From: JAXFPC01 sp034180005
Lineage (GTDB): Bacteria; Bacillota; Negativicutes; Acidaminococcales; Acidaminococcaceae
Direction of reading: 5' to 3'
Assembly: GCA_034180005.1 (NCBI GenBank)
Contig: JAXFPC010000028.1
Coordinates: 25,660 to 89,659 of the forward strand
Length of the DNA: 64,000 nucleotides
A model generated the notes under the pieces. That model had not been told where the DNA came from. It ran no database searches and was given only the letters and a program-made list of their open reading frames with translations. The position numbers and the translations under genes were made by a program. Positions 38,444-48,234 of the stretch are shown piece by piece; within the stretch, counting starts at the first letter, position 1; each line of letters starts with the position of its first letter.

Positions 38444-40633
38444 TTATTCTACTACAAGGGAAAGATCTCCCACAGCGTGAGTTATATCCTTTACCGCACT
38501 CAAAAGAGCCAAACGATTGTTTCTCACTCTCACATCGTCATCCATAACCATGACGCTCTCGAAGAAAGCGTTGACAGGAGCTGCTAACTTGACAGCTTCA
38601 GCCAAAACGGAATCGTAATCATATTTGACTGCTGCATTTAGTGTCACCTGACTGGCGGCGATAACCGCTTCGTGAAGTTCGTTTTCGGCCGGCACCGCAA
38701 AAATTCCCGTGTTGATAGCCGTTTCCTGCTCAATTTTCTTGCAGAGATTGGCCACACGTGTCGCCGCCTGCAACAGTGTTGCGGCACCATCTCCCGCGAC
38801 AAATCTGTTCAGCGCTTCCGCCCTTAGACAAAGATCGGCAATATCATCATTCTTGGTTTCCGCCAGCACAGCATCCACCACATCATATCTTATTCCCTGA
38901 TCAATCAACATATTTTTCAGACGCTGTTTGAAAAATTCCATAATCTGTTCTGCCATCTCTGCCATTTTTTCAGCAGGTACGTTAAGCATTTCCATAATGC
39001 TCAAGATGATTTTTTTAAGAGGCAGATGATATTTACCGTCAATGATGATATTTATAACGCCCAAAGCCTGCCGACGCAGTGCATAAGGATCCTGCGAGCC
39101 GGTAGGCGCCAATCCGCGACTGAAGGTAGCGACTATATTGTCCAGTTTATCGGCGATGCTGACGATGCGTCCCACATCACTTGTAGGAAGCGTATCTCCG
39201 GCATAGCGCGGCAGATAATGTTCAAAAATACCTTCCGCAACAGTTTCCGCTTCTCCGTCAAGCTTCGCATATTCTCTGCCCATAACGCCCTGAAGCTCGG
39301 TAAATTCCACAACCATCCCGGCAACCAGATCAGCCTTGCACAATAAAGCAGTGCGCGACAAAATATCTTTGTCCACGGAAGCATTTAAAGCTGCAGCTAT
39401 GCCGTTTGATATATCGACCAGCCTATTGCTCTTGTCAAACATGTTCCCCAAGCCTTCCTGAAAAGAAACAGTTTTTAATTTTTCCAATCTGTCCTCAAGA
39501 CTTTGCTTGCGATCTTCCGCGAAGAAAAACTCGGCATCGCTCAAACGCGCGCGCAGCACCCTCTCATTACCGCGAGTAACCACGTCGAGATGTTCGCTGC
39601 CGCCGTTGCGCACGGTTATAAATTTGTTGAGCAATTTGCCGTCGGCATCCAGCACGGGAAAATATCTTTGATGTTCGCGCATAGGCGTAATAATACATTC
39701 CTTAGGCAATTGCAAAAACTTTTCTTCAAAAGTGCCGCACAAAGCTGTAGGCCACTCGACAAGATAATTGACTTCTTCCAAAAGATCTTCCGCTATTTCA
39801 GCATGACCGCCTTCTTTTGCGGCAAGCTCCTCCACCTGTTTGCGGATTAATACTCTTCTCTCATCCTGATCGACCAAAACGAAGTTTTCATACAGAACTC
39901 TTTCATAATCGTCGGCGGAAGGAATTTCCACCACGCTGGACGTTCCCAGTCTCGTCGAAGCAACAGTATTTTTAGCTTTACTCAAAGCCGTATTGAACAA
40001 ATTCTTCGCCGTATCCAAAGCGGAGTCGAAATCCTTAAGCATCTCTTTATCTACCTCCGGCAGCAATTCCGAACGCAGGAAGCGATGACCTCTCGAATAG
40101 TGCGAACTCTTTACCCCGCAGATTTCGACATTGACCACTTCGGTGCCGAACAATGCCGTCATCCATCTTACAGGACGAACAAATCTGAATTCATGATCCG
40201 CCCAACGCATTGTTTTGGGAAAACTCAGAGAAGTAAGAATGTCGTAAAGAAGTTCCGACAGCAAATTTTTCACCTGCATCCCCACCATATGCTTTACGGC
40301 GTAAACGTAACCGTCGCGCACTACGAGGTCTGTAACCGCTACGCCCTGCCCCCTGGCAAACCCTTCGCCGGCTTTGGAAGGATTCCCGTCTTCAGCGTAA
40401 GCTATTTTCACTGACGGACCCTTTGCCTCCACGACGCTGTCTTCCTGTGTTTTTGCTACATCTATAGCCAGCATGGCAATGCGGCGAGGTGTTCCGTAAA
40501 CTTTAACGCAACTGAACGGTATGCGCAGTTCACGCAGCTTTTTTTCGGAAAGTTCTTTCAGTTGAGCCAAGATGCCCGTCATAAATTTTGCCGGTATTTC
40601 TTCCGTACCTATTTCAAAAAGCAATTTTTCCAT
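38444..40633 (-). CDS. glyS: Glycine--tRNA ligase beta subunit
   Basis: 729 residues, slightly longer than the usual 690. Conserved blocks LLFEIGTEEIPAKF at the N-terminus, PKTMRWADHEFRFVRPVRWM near 150, and FEEKFLQLPKECIITPMREHQRYF near 305. The beta subunit binds tRNA-Gly and carries a HD-like and anticodon-binding C-terminal part. Its ATG overlaps the glyQ stop by one base (TAATG), so the two subunits are translationally coupled. Confidence 0.97.
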   Translation of the reverse strand: MEKLLFEIGTEEIPAKFMTGILAQLKELSEKKLRELRIPFSCVKVYGTPRRIAMLAIDVAKTQEDSVVEAKGPSVKIAYAEDGNPSKAGEGFARGQGVAVTDLVVRDGYVYAVKHMVGMQVKNLLSELLYDILTSLSFPKTMRWADHEFRFVRPVRWMTALFGTEVVNVEICGVKSSHYSRGHRFLRSELLPEVDKEMLKDFDSALDTAKNLFNTALSKAKNTVASTRLGTSSVVEIPSADDYERVLYENFVLVDQDERRVLIRKQVEELAAKEGGHAEIAEDLLEEVNYLVEWPTALCGTFEEKFLQLPKECIITPMREHQRYFPVLDADGKLLNKFITVRNGGSEHLDVVTRGNERVLRARLSDAEFFFAEDRKQSLEDRLEKLKTVSFQEGLGNMFDKSNRLVDISNGIAAALNASVDKDILSRTALLCKADLVAGMVVEFTELQGVMGREYAKLDGEAETVAEGIFEHYLPRYAGDTLPTSDVGRIVSIADKLDNIVATFSRGLAPTGSQDPYALRRQALGVINIIIDGKYHLPLKKIILSIMEMLNVPAEKMAEMAEQIMEFFKQRLKNMLIDQGIRYDVVDAVLAETKNDDIADLCLRAEALNRFVAGDGAATLLQAATRVANLCKKIEQETAINTGIFAVPAENELHEAVIAASQVTLNAAVKYDYDSVLAEAVKLAAPVNAFFESVMVMDDDVRVRNNRLALLSAVKDITHAVGDLSLVVE

Positions 40634-41514
40634 TATTTATTCTCCCCTTTCTGCAAAAGCGGGAAGCCAAGTTGCTCACGCTGTTCAATATATGTTGTGG
40701 CACACATCCTGGCCATAGCGCGTACGCGTCCGATATACGCCGTGCGTTCGCTTACGCTTATGGCTCCTCTTGAATCAAGCAAATTAAAGGTATGAGAACA
40801 TTTAAGTACGTAATCGTAGGCAGGACGTACATACCCTAAGGCAATAACACGCTTGGCTTCAGCCTCATATTTATCAAAAAGATCGAATAAAAGTTCCGTA
40901 TCGGCTATCTGAAAATTGTAGTAGGACTGCTCGACTTCGTTGGTATGGAAAACATCTCCATAAGTCACATCACCCACCCACTTAATGTCAAAAACATTCT
41001 CCACGCCTTGAATGTACATCGCAAGACGTTCCAGACCGTAGGTTATTTCCACGGTGACCGGTTTAACATCTACAGAACCGACTTGCTGGAAATATGTGAA
41101 CTGAGTTATCTCCATTCCGTCCAGCCAAACCTCCCAGCCTAAGCCCCACGCTCCGAGCGTAGGAGACTCCCAATTATCTTCTACGAAACGAATATCATGC
41201 TCGTCCTGACGGATCCCCAAAGCTTCAAGACTTTTCAGGTAGAGATCCTGAATATTTTCCGGAGAAGGTTTGATGATGACCTGATACTGATGATGCTGGA
41301 ACAAACGGTTGGGATTATCGCCGTACCGTCCGTCGGCAGGACGTCTTGAAGGTTCCACGTAAGCAATTCTCCAAGGCTCCGGTCCCAACACACGCAAAAA
41401 AGTCGACGGGTTCATGGTACCCGCGCCTTTTTCCACATCATAGGGCTGCGCCATTATACAATTCTGCTCCGCCCAAAATTTCTGCAGCGTCAAAATGATT
41501 GTTTGAAAGTCCAT
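40633..41514 (-). CDS. glyQ: Glycine--tRNA ligase alpha subunit
   Basis: 293 residues, usual length. Catalytic alpha subunit of the bacterial alpha2beta2 enzyme; [18 protein letters not shown] at the start and [15 protein letters not shown] near 36 are diagnostic. ATG 41514 has GGGAGG 5-6 bases upstream; a longer frame to 41658 runs through the T-box leader and is rejected. Expression is set by the T-box. Confidence 0.98.
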   Translation of the reverse strand: MDFQTIILTLQKFWAEQNCIMAQPYDVEKGAGTMNPSTFLRVLGPEPWRIAYVEPSRRPADGRYGDNPNRLFQHHQYQVIIKPSPENIQDLYLKSLEALGIRQDEHDIRFVEDNWESPTLGAWGLGWEVWLDGMEITQFTYFQQVGSVDVKPVTVEITYGLERLAMYIQGVENVFDIKWVGDVTYGDVFHTNEVEQSYYNFQIADTELLFDLFDKYEAEAKRVIALGYVRPAYDYVLKCSHTFNLLDSRGAISVSERTAYIGRVRAMARMCATTYIEQREQLGFPLLQKGENK

Positions 41515-41574
41515 TTTTTCCTCCCGATACTTATTCTTAAAATTACGGTCACGAGATAATATTTTCTCTCTAAA

Positions 41575-41766
41575 AAACAAAAACTCCGTTCCCGTAACTG
41601 TACAAGTTACAGGGACGAAGTAAAAGCTCCGCGGTTCCACCCTGCTTGACTGTCGCAACAGTCCGCCTCAACAAAATAAACTTATCGCTCCGAAGCGCCT
41701 TCGCCCGCCTGTCGCCTTCCACCGCCGCGACTCTCTGCAATTGCAGGTTACTCCTCTTCTTCATAG
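41575..41766 (-). promoter_or_regulatory. Glycine T-box riboswitch of glyQS
   Basis: The minus-strand leader carries the T-box sequence AGGGTGGAACCGCGG (within 41629-41644), the AGAGAG and GGTGGAA elements of stem I, and a GGC triplet at 41697-41699 in the position of the glycine specifier (context CGAA-GGC-GCTTC, like the Bacillus glyQS leader). A terminator stem with a T-rich tail (41575-41618) competes with the antiterminator. When tRNA-Gly is uncharged it should bind and allow glyQS transcription. Confidence 0.93.
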
Positions 41767-41775
41767 CACAAAAAT

Positions 41776-41804
41776 ATTATATATAACGTAAATTATAAAG
41801 TCAA
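41776..41804 (-). promoter_or_regulatory. Promoter of the T-box glyQS operon
   Basis: Minus strand TTGACT, 17-base spacer, TATAAT, near consensus. Transcription starts near 41769. Confidence 0.85.
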
Positions 41805-41842
41805 TGATAATTCACACTGATTATTTTTGATAACGCCTGCCG

Positions 41843-42589
41843 TCACAATCCGAGTTCCTGAACAAATGCCAAACTTTTAAGCGGACGATCCGTTTGAAAC
41901 AATATGAAATGATACAGAAGCTTTTCCATTTCCATGAGTGTACCGCCGCGAACTTTCAGCTCGGTATCCGCATGGAAATCAAATTCCTCCAGCTGTTTCC
42001 AAAACTTTCGCGTTTCCTCATGACACGCGTCTACGTCACCGACTCCCGCAGCAATGCGGCAATCAGCACAAACCGTACCTCCGTGCAATGAGCTGAACCA
42101 AGCTTCATTCTCCAAACTTTCAGAACAAATGACGCATACATCCGTCTGGGGAAGCAAACCGGTCAAACCGAGCAACTGTACTGCAAAAATAAGCGTCACT
42201 AAACGCGGATTACGCTCCGCCAGCATTTGCATGCAGTTACAGAGCAGCTCGTACAATTCCGGCAACGGCTCGCGATCTTCCGTGAAAATTGCCGCCAGCT
42301 CCGTTATCACGGAAGCGTACGCCACTTGCTTAATATCTGTCATGTTGATGCTTTTCGACAATTCACAATTCAACAGCTTATCGATCCGTTCTCCCGACTG
42401 AACTTCTACCCGCAAACGTGCGAAAGGCTGCAACAAGCGGCCCGATAAATTTTTAGGATAACGCGCACCGTAAGCAATGAAGCGAAGCTTGCCCTGCTCC
42501 CTGCCGAATCCTATCACATACTTATCAGCCTGCTGCCAATCCTTAACACGTAAAACGATTATTTCATCTGAAATGACTTCTCTTCCCAT
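41843..42589 (-). CDS. recO: DNA repair protein RecO
   Basis: 248 residues. The N-terminal OB-fold starts DEIIVLRVKDWQQADKYVIGFGREQGKL, and a four-cysteine zinc motif is present in the middle (CVIC...CADC, near 151-177). RecO loads RecA with RecR at gaps. It lies 46 bases downstream of era, as in many Bacillota. The ribosome site (AAGGA) is 12 bases away, so the start may be weak. Confidence 0.92.
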   Translation of the reverse strand: MGREVISDEIIVLRVKDWQQADKYVIGFGREQGKLRFIAYGARYPKNLSGRLLQPFARLRVEVQSGERIDKLLNCELSKSINMTDIKQVAYASVITELAAIFTEDREPLPELYELLCNCMQMLAERNPRLVTLIFAVQLLGLTGLLPQTDVCVICSESLENEAWFSSLHGGTVCADCRIAAGVGDVDACHEETRKFWKQLEEFDFHADTELKVRGGTLMEMEKLLYHFILFQTDRPLKSLAFVQELGL

Positions 42590-42635
42590 TGTACAACAAA
42601 ATCCTTTTTGTCCTGCACGAGCCGGTTTCTCGTTG

Positions 42636-43535
42636 CTATGCCCTATAGCCCAGTTGCTTCAGAGCCTTGTCCTTATTACGCCAATCACTGTTTACCTTCA
42701 CCCAAAGTTCCAAATAAACGCTACAGCCTGTCAAAGCTTCGATATCAACGCGCGCTTCCCTCCCGATTCTTTTGAGCAACGCTCCTTTAGCTCCGATGAT
42801 GATACCCTTCTGCGACTCTCTTTCCACGAAAATAGTCGCGCGGATATAAATATTATCCTCGCTGCGTTCCTTGAATTCATCTATCTCTACTGCTACGGAG
42901 TGAGGCACCTCATCCCTTGTGAGGCGTAAAATTTTTTCTCTTATAAGTTCGGCGGCGATATCGCGCATCGGCTGATCGGTCAGAACATCCTCTTCAAAAT
43001 ATGCCGGTCCTTCGGGCAAATGCTTTATTATTTCAGCCGTCAATTCTCCGAAGTCCCGATCCGTTTTTGCCGAAATCGGCATAATTGCAGCAAAATCGTA
43101 CTCCTTGGCGTAGTCCTCCAAAATCGGGAAAAGGTTGGCTTTATCTGCCAACTTATCGATCTTGTTGGCAACCAGTATAACCGGCGTTTTTATCCTGCGC
43201 AGCAGTTCCAGGATATAGTTGTCGCCGGCGCCGCGTTTTTCATTTACATCGACGACAAAGAGAATCACATCCACTTCCTGCAGCGTTTTTTCCGCAGTAT
43301 TCACCATATACTCCCCCAACTTGTGCTGCGGCTTGTGAATACCGGGAGTATCCAAAAACATTATTTGAGCGTTATCAGTATTCATAACGCACATAATCTT
43401 GTTGCGCGTCGTCTGAGGACGATCCGACATAATTGCTATTTTTTCGCCGATAAGACTATTTGTCAGCGTGGATTTACCGACGTTAGGACGCCCCACCATA
43501 GCTGCAAAACCCGCAAAATGCTTTTCATTTTTCAT
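42636..43535 (-). CDS. era: GTPase Era
   Basis: 299 residues. G1 GRPNVGKST near 16, G3 DTPG, G4 NKID near 123, then a C-terminal KH domain with IIGAKGALLKRIG near 237 that binds the 3' end of 16S rRNA. It assists 30S ribosome assembly. ATG 43535 has GGAGAG upstream; the extension to 43721 overlaps cdd and is rejected. It is part of phoH-ybeY-cdd-era-recO. Confidence 0.97.
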   Translation of the reverse strand: MKNEKHFAGFAAMVGRPNVGKSTLTNSLIGEKIAIMSDRPQTTRNKIMCVMNTDNAQIMFLDTPGIHKPQHKLGEYMVNTAEKTLQEVDVILFVVDVNEKRGAGDNYILELLRRIKTPVILVANKIDKLADKANLFPILEDYAKEYDFAAIMPISAKTDRDFGELTAEIIKHLPEGPAYFEEDVLTDQPMRDIAAELIREKILRLTRDEVPHSVAVEIDEFKERSEDNIYIRATIFVERESQKGIIIGAKGALLKRIGREARVDIEALTGCSVYLELWVKVNSDWRNKDKALKQLGYRA

Positions 43536-43561
43536 TTTTTCTCTCTCCGTCTTTTGTCTAA

Positions 43562-43939
43562 TCACAAACTGAATCCGTAAGGCAACAATTCCTGCAGAGA
43601 AAATTCCTTCACAGCACCTGAAAGATTTCCTAAAAGGACGCGCCGAACGCCGAACTCTGCCGCCACCTGCCGACATGCTCCGCAAGGCGCAACCGGTTCG
43701 GCAGTATCGGCTACAACGCACAACACTTCAAAATCACGCTCTCCTTTGCTGACGGCATTAAAGATTGCAACACGCTCCGCACAGCAGGTAAGTCCGAAAG
43801 ATGAATTTTCTATGTTGCAGCCTGTATAAATATTTCCTGACGCAGTTAATACCGCAGCGCCGACGGCAAAACCGGAAAAAGGCGCGTAAGCTTTCTCTCT
43901 CGCTGCGACCGCAGCTTGATACAGTTCTCTGTCAGTCAT
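43562..43939 (-). CDS. cdd: Cytidine deaminase
   Basis: 125 residues. Zinc motif: TCCAERVAIF (with the catalytic Glu) near 52 and PCGACRQV near 84; PFSGFAVGAAVL at the N-terminus. It deaminates cytidine and deoxycytidine to uridine forms for salvage. ATG 43939 with GAGAGGA upstream. It lies between ybeY and era. Confidence 0.96.
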   Translation of the reverse strand: MTDRELYQAAVAAREKAYAPFSGFAVGAAVLTASGNIYTGCNIENSSFGLTCCAERVAIFNAVSKGERDFEVLCVVADTAEPVAPCGACRQVAAEFGVRRVLLGNLSGAVKEFSLQELLPYGFSL

Positions 43940-43967
43940 TTTTCGTCCTCTCTGAAACACACAAACG

Positions 43968-44456
43968 TTACTCGAAATTTTCTTCCGCAAGATTGATAAC
44001 GCGTAACGAGGCTTCCTCTTCTCTGCGCATTATTTTTTTCTCTTCTTCGTTCATGTGATCGTATCCTAAAAGATGCAAAAGACCGTGCACTGCCAGATAG
44101 ACTATTTCCCGCTCCAACCCGTGTCCGAATTCCTCGCCTTGACGCAGTGCCGTTTCCGCGGAAATTATAATGTCCCCCAAAAGTTCTTCTTCGCAAGTTC
44201 CTACAAGCTTTACCATATCCGCTTCAGCGTCGTCATCGTTAAGCGCGAAACTGATCACATCCGTAGCCCTGTCCACGCCTCTGTAATCACGATTGATAAC
44301 GTGGATTTCATCATCATCCACAATCGTCACGCCGATTTCCGTCTGAGCGGATAATTTATGTCTGTCCGCTACGGCGTTCAATCCAGCGCGGAGTATCTTC
44401 TCCAAATTACCATCAAGTTCAACCTTGGTCTGAGAATTTTCCACGGTAATAATCAT
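43968..44456 (-). CDS. ybeY: Endoribonuclease YbeY (16S rRNA maturation)
   Basis: 162 residues. The zinc site HGLLHLLGYDH (H-x3-H-x5-H) near 125-135 is diagnostic. It matures the 3' end of 16S rRNA and takes part in ribosome quality control. ATG overlaps the phoH stop (ATGA), so the two are coupled. Confidence 0.97.
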   Translation of the reverse strand: MIITVENSQTKVELDGNLEKILRAGLNAVADRHKLSAQTEIGVTIVDDDEIHVINRDYRGVDRATDVISFALNDDDAEADMVKLVGTCEEELLGDIIISAETALRQGEEFGHGLEREIVYLAVHGLLHLLGYDHMNEEEKKIMRREEEASLRVINLAEENFE

Positions 44457-45442
44457 TTACTGTCTTCCTCTCGACTTGCAGCAAATTTTTCATAAGCGTT
44501 GATAACGGCCCCCACTATCTCATGCCTTACTACATCCTGCTGTTCAAAACGGGTAACATTCACTCCGGCTACATTCCGCAACACCGTCGCTGCCTCCACA
44601 AGTCCGCTGCGCTTCCCTTGCGGCAGATCTATCTGCGTCACATCTCCTGTTATAACCATCCTGCTGCCGAAACCGAAACGCGTAAGAAACATTTTCATCT
44701 GCTCCGACGTAGTATTCTGCGCTTCGTCTAAGATTATAAAAGCATCATTCAAAGTACGTCCTCGCATAAAAGCAAGCGGCGCTACTTCTATTATCCCTTT
44801 GGATAAATATTTTTGAAAAGTGTCGCTGCCCAACATATCATAAAGCCCGTCATAAAGAGGCCTCAGATAGGGATCGACCTTATCTTGCATATCTCCCGGT
44901 AAAAATCCGAGTTTTTCACCGGCTTCTACCGCCGGACGCGTTAAAACTATTCTTTCCACTTCTCGCTTTTTCAAAGCCGCCACAGCTAAAGCGACGGCAA
45001 GGTATGTCTTCCCCGTGCCTGCCGGACCTATGCCCAACGTGATGAAATTATTGCGTATTGCTTCTATATATCTCCACTGTCCCAGCGTTTTAACTTTTAC
45101 CTGGCGCCCGCGATTGTTTGTTATAACAGTTTCAGCATACATATCGTGCAAAACGTCCGTCCTGCCGCTATTGACCATGTAGATGCCGTAGCGAACATCG
45201 TGAGCTGTGAGAGGATTTCCCTGCCTGTACAGAAAAATAAGCTCTCCGAACAGTTGACGCAGCTTATCCACCGACTCAGCTGCTCCGGAAAAAAGCAGCT
45301 GAATTCCTCTAGCAAGGATGCGACACTCCGTATGCTCTCTGACAATATTCAAAAATTCATCATTGCGTCCGCATATGCCGACCATCTCCTGCTGATCTTC
45401 CGCGATCAGAGTATACTCCGTCTGCTCAATCCTTTCGGTCAA
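44453..45442 (-). CDS. phoH: PhoH-family ATPase (YbeZ)
   Basis: 329 residues. P-loop GPAGTGKTYLAVA near 137 and the DEAQNTT Walker B near 239; an N-terminal KH-like region precedes. PhoH/YbeZ is a predicted RNA helicase-like ATPase that partners YbeY. TTG start with GGGAAG 4-6 bases upstream. It lies 15 bases after the cyclophilin gene. Confidence 0.93.
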   Translation of the reverse strand: MTERIEQTEYTLIAEDQQEMVGICGRNDEFLNIVREHTECRILARGIQLLFSGAAESVDKLRQLFGELIFLYRQGNPLTAHDVRYGIYMVNSGRTDVLHDMYAETVITNNRGRQVKVKTLGQWRYIEAIRNNFITLGIGPAGTGKTYLAVALAVAALKKREVERIVLTRPAVEAGEKLGFLPGDMQDKVDPYLRPLYDGLYDMLGSDTFQKYLSKGIIEVAPLAFMRGRTLNDAFIILDEAQNTTSEQMKMFLTRFGFGSRMVITGDVTQIDLPQGKRSGLVEAATVLRNVAGVNVTRFEQQDVVRHEIVGAVINAYEKFAASREEDSK

Positions 45443-45457
45443 ACTTCTTCCCTCCGG

Positions 45458-46015
45458 TTATCTTTTCTCAATAGTTATCTTTTTTATTTCCACAGGCTGT
45501 AGCGGTTTATCCGCAGCATCAGTTCTGACTTTTCCTATACGATAGACCACGTCCATCCCCTTGGTAACGCGTCCGAATACGGCATGTTTCCCGTCAAGCC
45601 AATCGCAATTGCGTAGCGTTATGAAAAACTGACTTCCACCTGTATCCGGTCCGGAATTAGCCATGGATATAACGCCGGGGCCGTCGTGAAGAAGCTTACT
45701 GCTGAACTCATCCTTGATCTTGTAGCCGGGTCCGCCTGTACCGTTACCGTTAGGACAACCGCCCTGAATCATAAAATTATCTATGACGCGGTGAAAAATT
45801 AAATGGTCATAAAATCCTGCTCGAGCCAATTTAATAAAATTCTCGCTCGTTTTCGGTGCATAGTCGGTTGCCAGCTTCACTTCAAAAACTCCCATGCTGG
45901 TTTCAAAAATCGCCGTAGCCGGATCTGCCTCAGCAGGTTTGTCTATATTTTTGCCGCAACCGGTCACACCGATTAAAAACAGGCACAACACAAATACAGA
46001 TAAAAACTTTTTCAA
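45458..46015 (-). CDS. Cyclophilin-type peptidyl-prolyl isomerase, lipoprotein
   Basis: 185 residues. Lipobox VTGC (Cys20) after a hydrophobic signal, then a compact cyclophilin domain with [33 protein letters not shown]. It should act on secreted proteins at the outer face of the membrane. Start is a TTG with GAGG 8 bases upstream. The perfect palindrome TTACGTTAACGTAA lies 24 bases ahead. Confidence 0.93.
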   Translation of the reverse strand: MKKFLSVFVLCLFLIGVTGCGKNIDKPAEADPATAIFETSMGVFEVKLATDYAPKTSENFIKLARAGFYDHLIFHRVIDNFMIQGGCPNGNGTGGPGYKIKDEFSSKLLHDGPGVISMANSGPDTGGSQFFITLRNCDWLDGKHAVFGRVTKGMDVVYRIGKVRTDAADKPLQPVEIKKITIEKR

Positions 46016-46038
46016 ATTTTCAGCCTCCTCGAATAAAA

Positions 46039-46052
46039 TTACGTTAACGTAA
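46039..46052. promoter_or_regulatory. Perfect 14-bp palindrome ahead of the cyclophilin gene
   Basis: TTACGTTAACGTAA, in the 65-base gap between the aminopeptidase and cyclophilin genes, 24-37 bases before the start codon. It could bind a dimeric regulator or form a weak stem with the following T4. Confidence 0.35.
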
Positions 46053-46080
46053 CAACTATATATTCTCTGCGAAACAGAAT

Positions 46081-47481
46081 TTATTTGCTGCTCAAAAAGG
46101 CTACAAAAGCTTTATGGGCGTTATACACATCATATTTTGAAGCTAACTCGAACGGCGAATGCATACATAGAAGCGGTACGCCCAAATCGACAACATCCAC
46201 ATTCATAGCGGCTACGTACAAAGCTACGGTTCCGCCGCCGCCCTCATCGACCGCCCCCATTTCTCCCGCTTGCCAACACACTCCGGCGTTATCCATTATG
46301 TCTATCAGACGCGCCATTGTCTCCGCGCTGGCATCGCTTGCTCCGGATTTTCCTCTTGCACCTGTATATTTAGTCAACCCCACGCCTTTATTCAGGAAAA
46401 AGCTGTTCCTTGACTCATATACAAAATCAAAAGTAGGATCATAGGCCGCGCTTACATCCGAAGATACAGCTAAAGTGTTGCGCAATACTTTCCTTACATT
46501 CGCCTTTTCCCCCACCGCCAAATCTTCAATATAATGCAGCACGAAATCGGAATTAAGTCCCGTCGTTCCGTAAGAACCGATTTCCTCCTTATCTGCAAAA
46601 ACAGTAACGGCAGTGTAATAAGGATTTTTCACTTCTACCGCAGCAGTCAGCGACGTATAGGCGCATACACGATCATCCTGTCCGTAAGCGCCGACGATGC
46701 TCCTGTCCAATCCGACATCTGCCGCCTTCACTGCCGGAACAAATTCTATTTCCGCGCGCAGAAAATCTTTCTCCGTTATTCCGTAATACTCATGCAGCAA
46801 AACTAGAGTATTAAGCTTAACAGCGTCCTTAATTTCATCATCCGCATCGATAAAAGGCAGACTGCCGACAAGAATATTAAGTTCTTCTCCCTTGATGCCC
46901 TCTGATAATTTGCGTTCATTTTGCTTCGCTCCCAAATGCGGCAAAAGATCCGTAACGCAAAAAACCGGATCTCCTGCTTTTTCTCCGATGCACACATTAA
47001 CGGCGGATCCGTCCTTTTTTATGACAATACCGTGCATGGCAAGTGGTATCGTCACCCACTGGTATTTGCGAATACCGCCGTAATAATGAGTCTTAAGATA
47101 TGCCAATTCATTTTTTTCGTAGAGAGGATTCGGTTTCAAATCTAAACGCGGAGAGTCTATGTGGGAAATATTCAGGCGTATTCCTTCTTCCAGCGGAGCC
47201 GTACCGAATGTGGTCATAATAACTGACTTGCCCCTGTTTACAAAATAAACCCGATCCCCCGGAAGATAATTTCTCCCGAACTCATAAACTTTATATCCTG
47301 CCGATTTCAGGAATGCCTCGGCCTGTTCCACAAATTCCCTTTCAGTCTTTGCGCGATCCAAAAAATCTTTATACCCTTCGCAATATAAAAATGCCTTTTC
47401 TTTGTCCGAGGTTTTATTTTTTCCTAAGTGTTGAAAATCCCAGGTCAATTCCTTCTGCAATTCTTTAGCGGTTTTCTTCAT
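46081..47481 (-). CDS. M18-family aminopeptidase
   Basis: 466 residues, family length. Metal-binding blocks: [12 protein letters not shown] near 95, [10 protein letters not shown] near 265, the catalytic-Glu segment [12 protein letters not shown] near 300, and [16 protein letters not shown] near the C-terminus. Cytoplasmic, two-metal exopeptidase that prefers acidic or broad N-terminal residues. An extended -10 (TGA-TATAAT, about 47577-47582) lies about 95 bases upstream of the ATG, leaving a leader with a small hairpin. The 47482-47656 stretch holds only this promoter and leader. Confidence 0.9.
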   Translation of the reverse strand: MKKTAKELQKELTWDFQHLGKNKTSDKEKAFLYCEGYKDFLDRAKTEREFVEQAEAFLKSAGYKVYEFGRNYLPGDRVYFVNRGKSVIMTTFGTAPLEEGIRLNISHIDSPRLDLKPNPLYEKNELAYLKTHYYGGIRKYQWVTIPLAMHGIVIKKDGSAVNVCIGEKAGDPVFCVTDLLPHLGAKQNERKLSEGIKGEELNILVGSLPFIDADDEIKDAVKLNTLVLLHEYYGITEKDFLRAEIEFVPAVKAADVGLDRSIVGAYGQDDRVCAYTSLTAAVEVKNPYYTAVTVFADKEEIGSYGTTGLNSDFVLHYIEDLAVGEKANVRKVLRNTLAVSSDVSAAYDPTFDFVYESRNSFFLNKGVGLTKYTGARGKSGASDASAETMARLIDIMDNAGVCWQAGEMGAVDEGGGGTVALYVAAMNVDVVDLGVPLLCMHSPFELASKYDVYNAHKAFVAFLSSK

Positions 47482-47656
47482 GGTTTACGTACATCTCACT
47501 TTCATATGCAATGCTGCAGCATACGCTGCAATAACCGAAGCTTTTCATCGTACATCCATTTCCATGGACCAATGTAATTATATCACAAATCTGTATTTCT
47601 TTGGTATTCCGGACTACGCAAATATTCAAACGAAAAACCAATCCTTAAAATTTTTG

Positions 47657-47706
47657 AAAAAACAAAAAGCAAGACCTCACTGCATTGTCCACTCACAGCG
47701 AGGTCC
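47657..47706 (-). terminator. Terminator of the hpd-hemerythrin operon
   Basis: Stem GACCTCGCTG / CAGTGAGGTC (one mismatch) followed by CTTGCTTTTTGTTTTTT on the minus strand, about 75 bases past the hemerythrin stop. Confidence 0.85.
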
Positions 47707-47778
47707 TACTTTAATATAAGGAATTTAGGCAAACAACAAATTTACAGGTATTGAAGATTCTCCCCCGAGAAAATGCTT

Positions 47779-48210
47779 TTATATTATATCGTGCAGTTGT
47801 TTACCTGCATGAAAGCGCGCCCATTTTATAGCCTGTAGGTCCATACCCTGAATATGTTCCAAAAACCATTTCGTCACTTCCTGTTCGACTCTTTCAGCAA
47901 AAGCCTCCGTGGCTCCTCCGGCAGCCAAATCATCGTGAAGTTCCTTAACCACCTCCACAAAAGCATCGTGAGCCGCCTTGTGCTTCCCGTATTCCGGGTA
48001 ACCTACTTCCTGCCAAAGATTTTCTTCCCCGCCGAAATGGAACACGGTGTACAGCGTCAAAAATCTCAGAGCTTCCTCGGCCTTCTCGGTGCCTTTGCCG
48101 CACTCAAGAGCTGCGTATAAACTATTTATAGCTTCGATCATAGCTCCATGCTGATCATCGATTATTTCGTTACCGGTTATAAGTTCGGGAATAAACTCGG
48201 CCTTTTTCAT
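47779..48210 (-). CDS. Bacteriohemerythrin
   Basis: 143 residues. Di-iron ligands of the hemerythrin fold are all visible: IDDQHGAMIEAIN near 17, HFGGEE near 58-63, KHKAAHDAF near 76-84 and HIQGMDLQ near 119-126. It binds oxygen reversibly. It follows hpdA by 24 bases with AAAGGAGG ahead of its ATG and shares the terminator, so it is part of the hpd operon. The likely role is to trap oxygen and shield the glycyl radical enzyme or its activator; that role is inferred. Confidence 0.92.
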   Translation of the reverse strand: MKKAEFIPELITGNEIIDDQHGAMIEAINSLYAALECGKGTEKAEEALRFLTLYTVFHFGGEENLWQEVGYPEYGKHKAAHDAFVEVVKELHDDLAAGGATEAFAERVEQEVTKWFLEHIQGMDLQAIKWARFHAGKQLHDII

Positions 48211-48234
48211 GCTCGCGCCTCCTTTAGATGAAGA

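Noticed and set aside
41570..41764. 64-codon frame upstream of glyQ
   Set aside because: It is the T-box leader read as protein.
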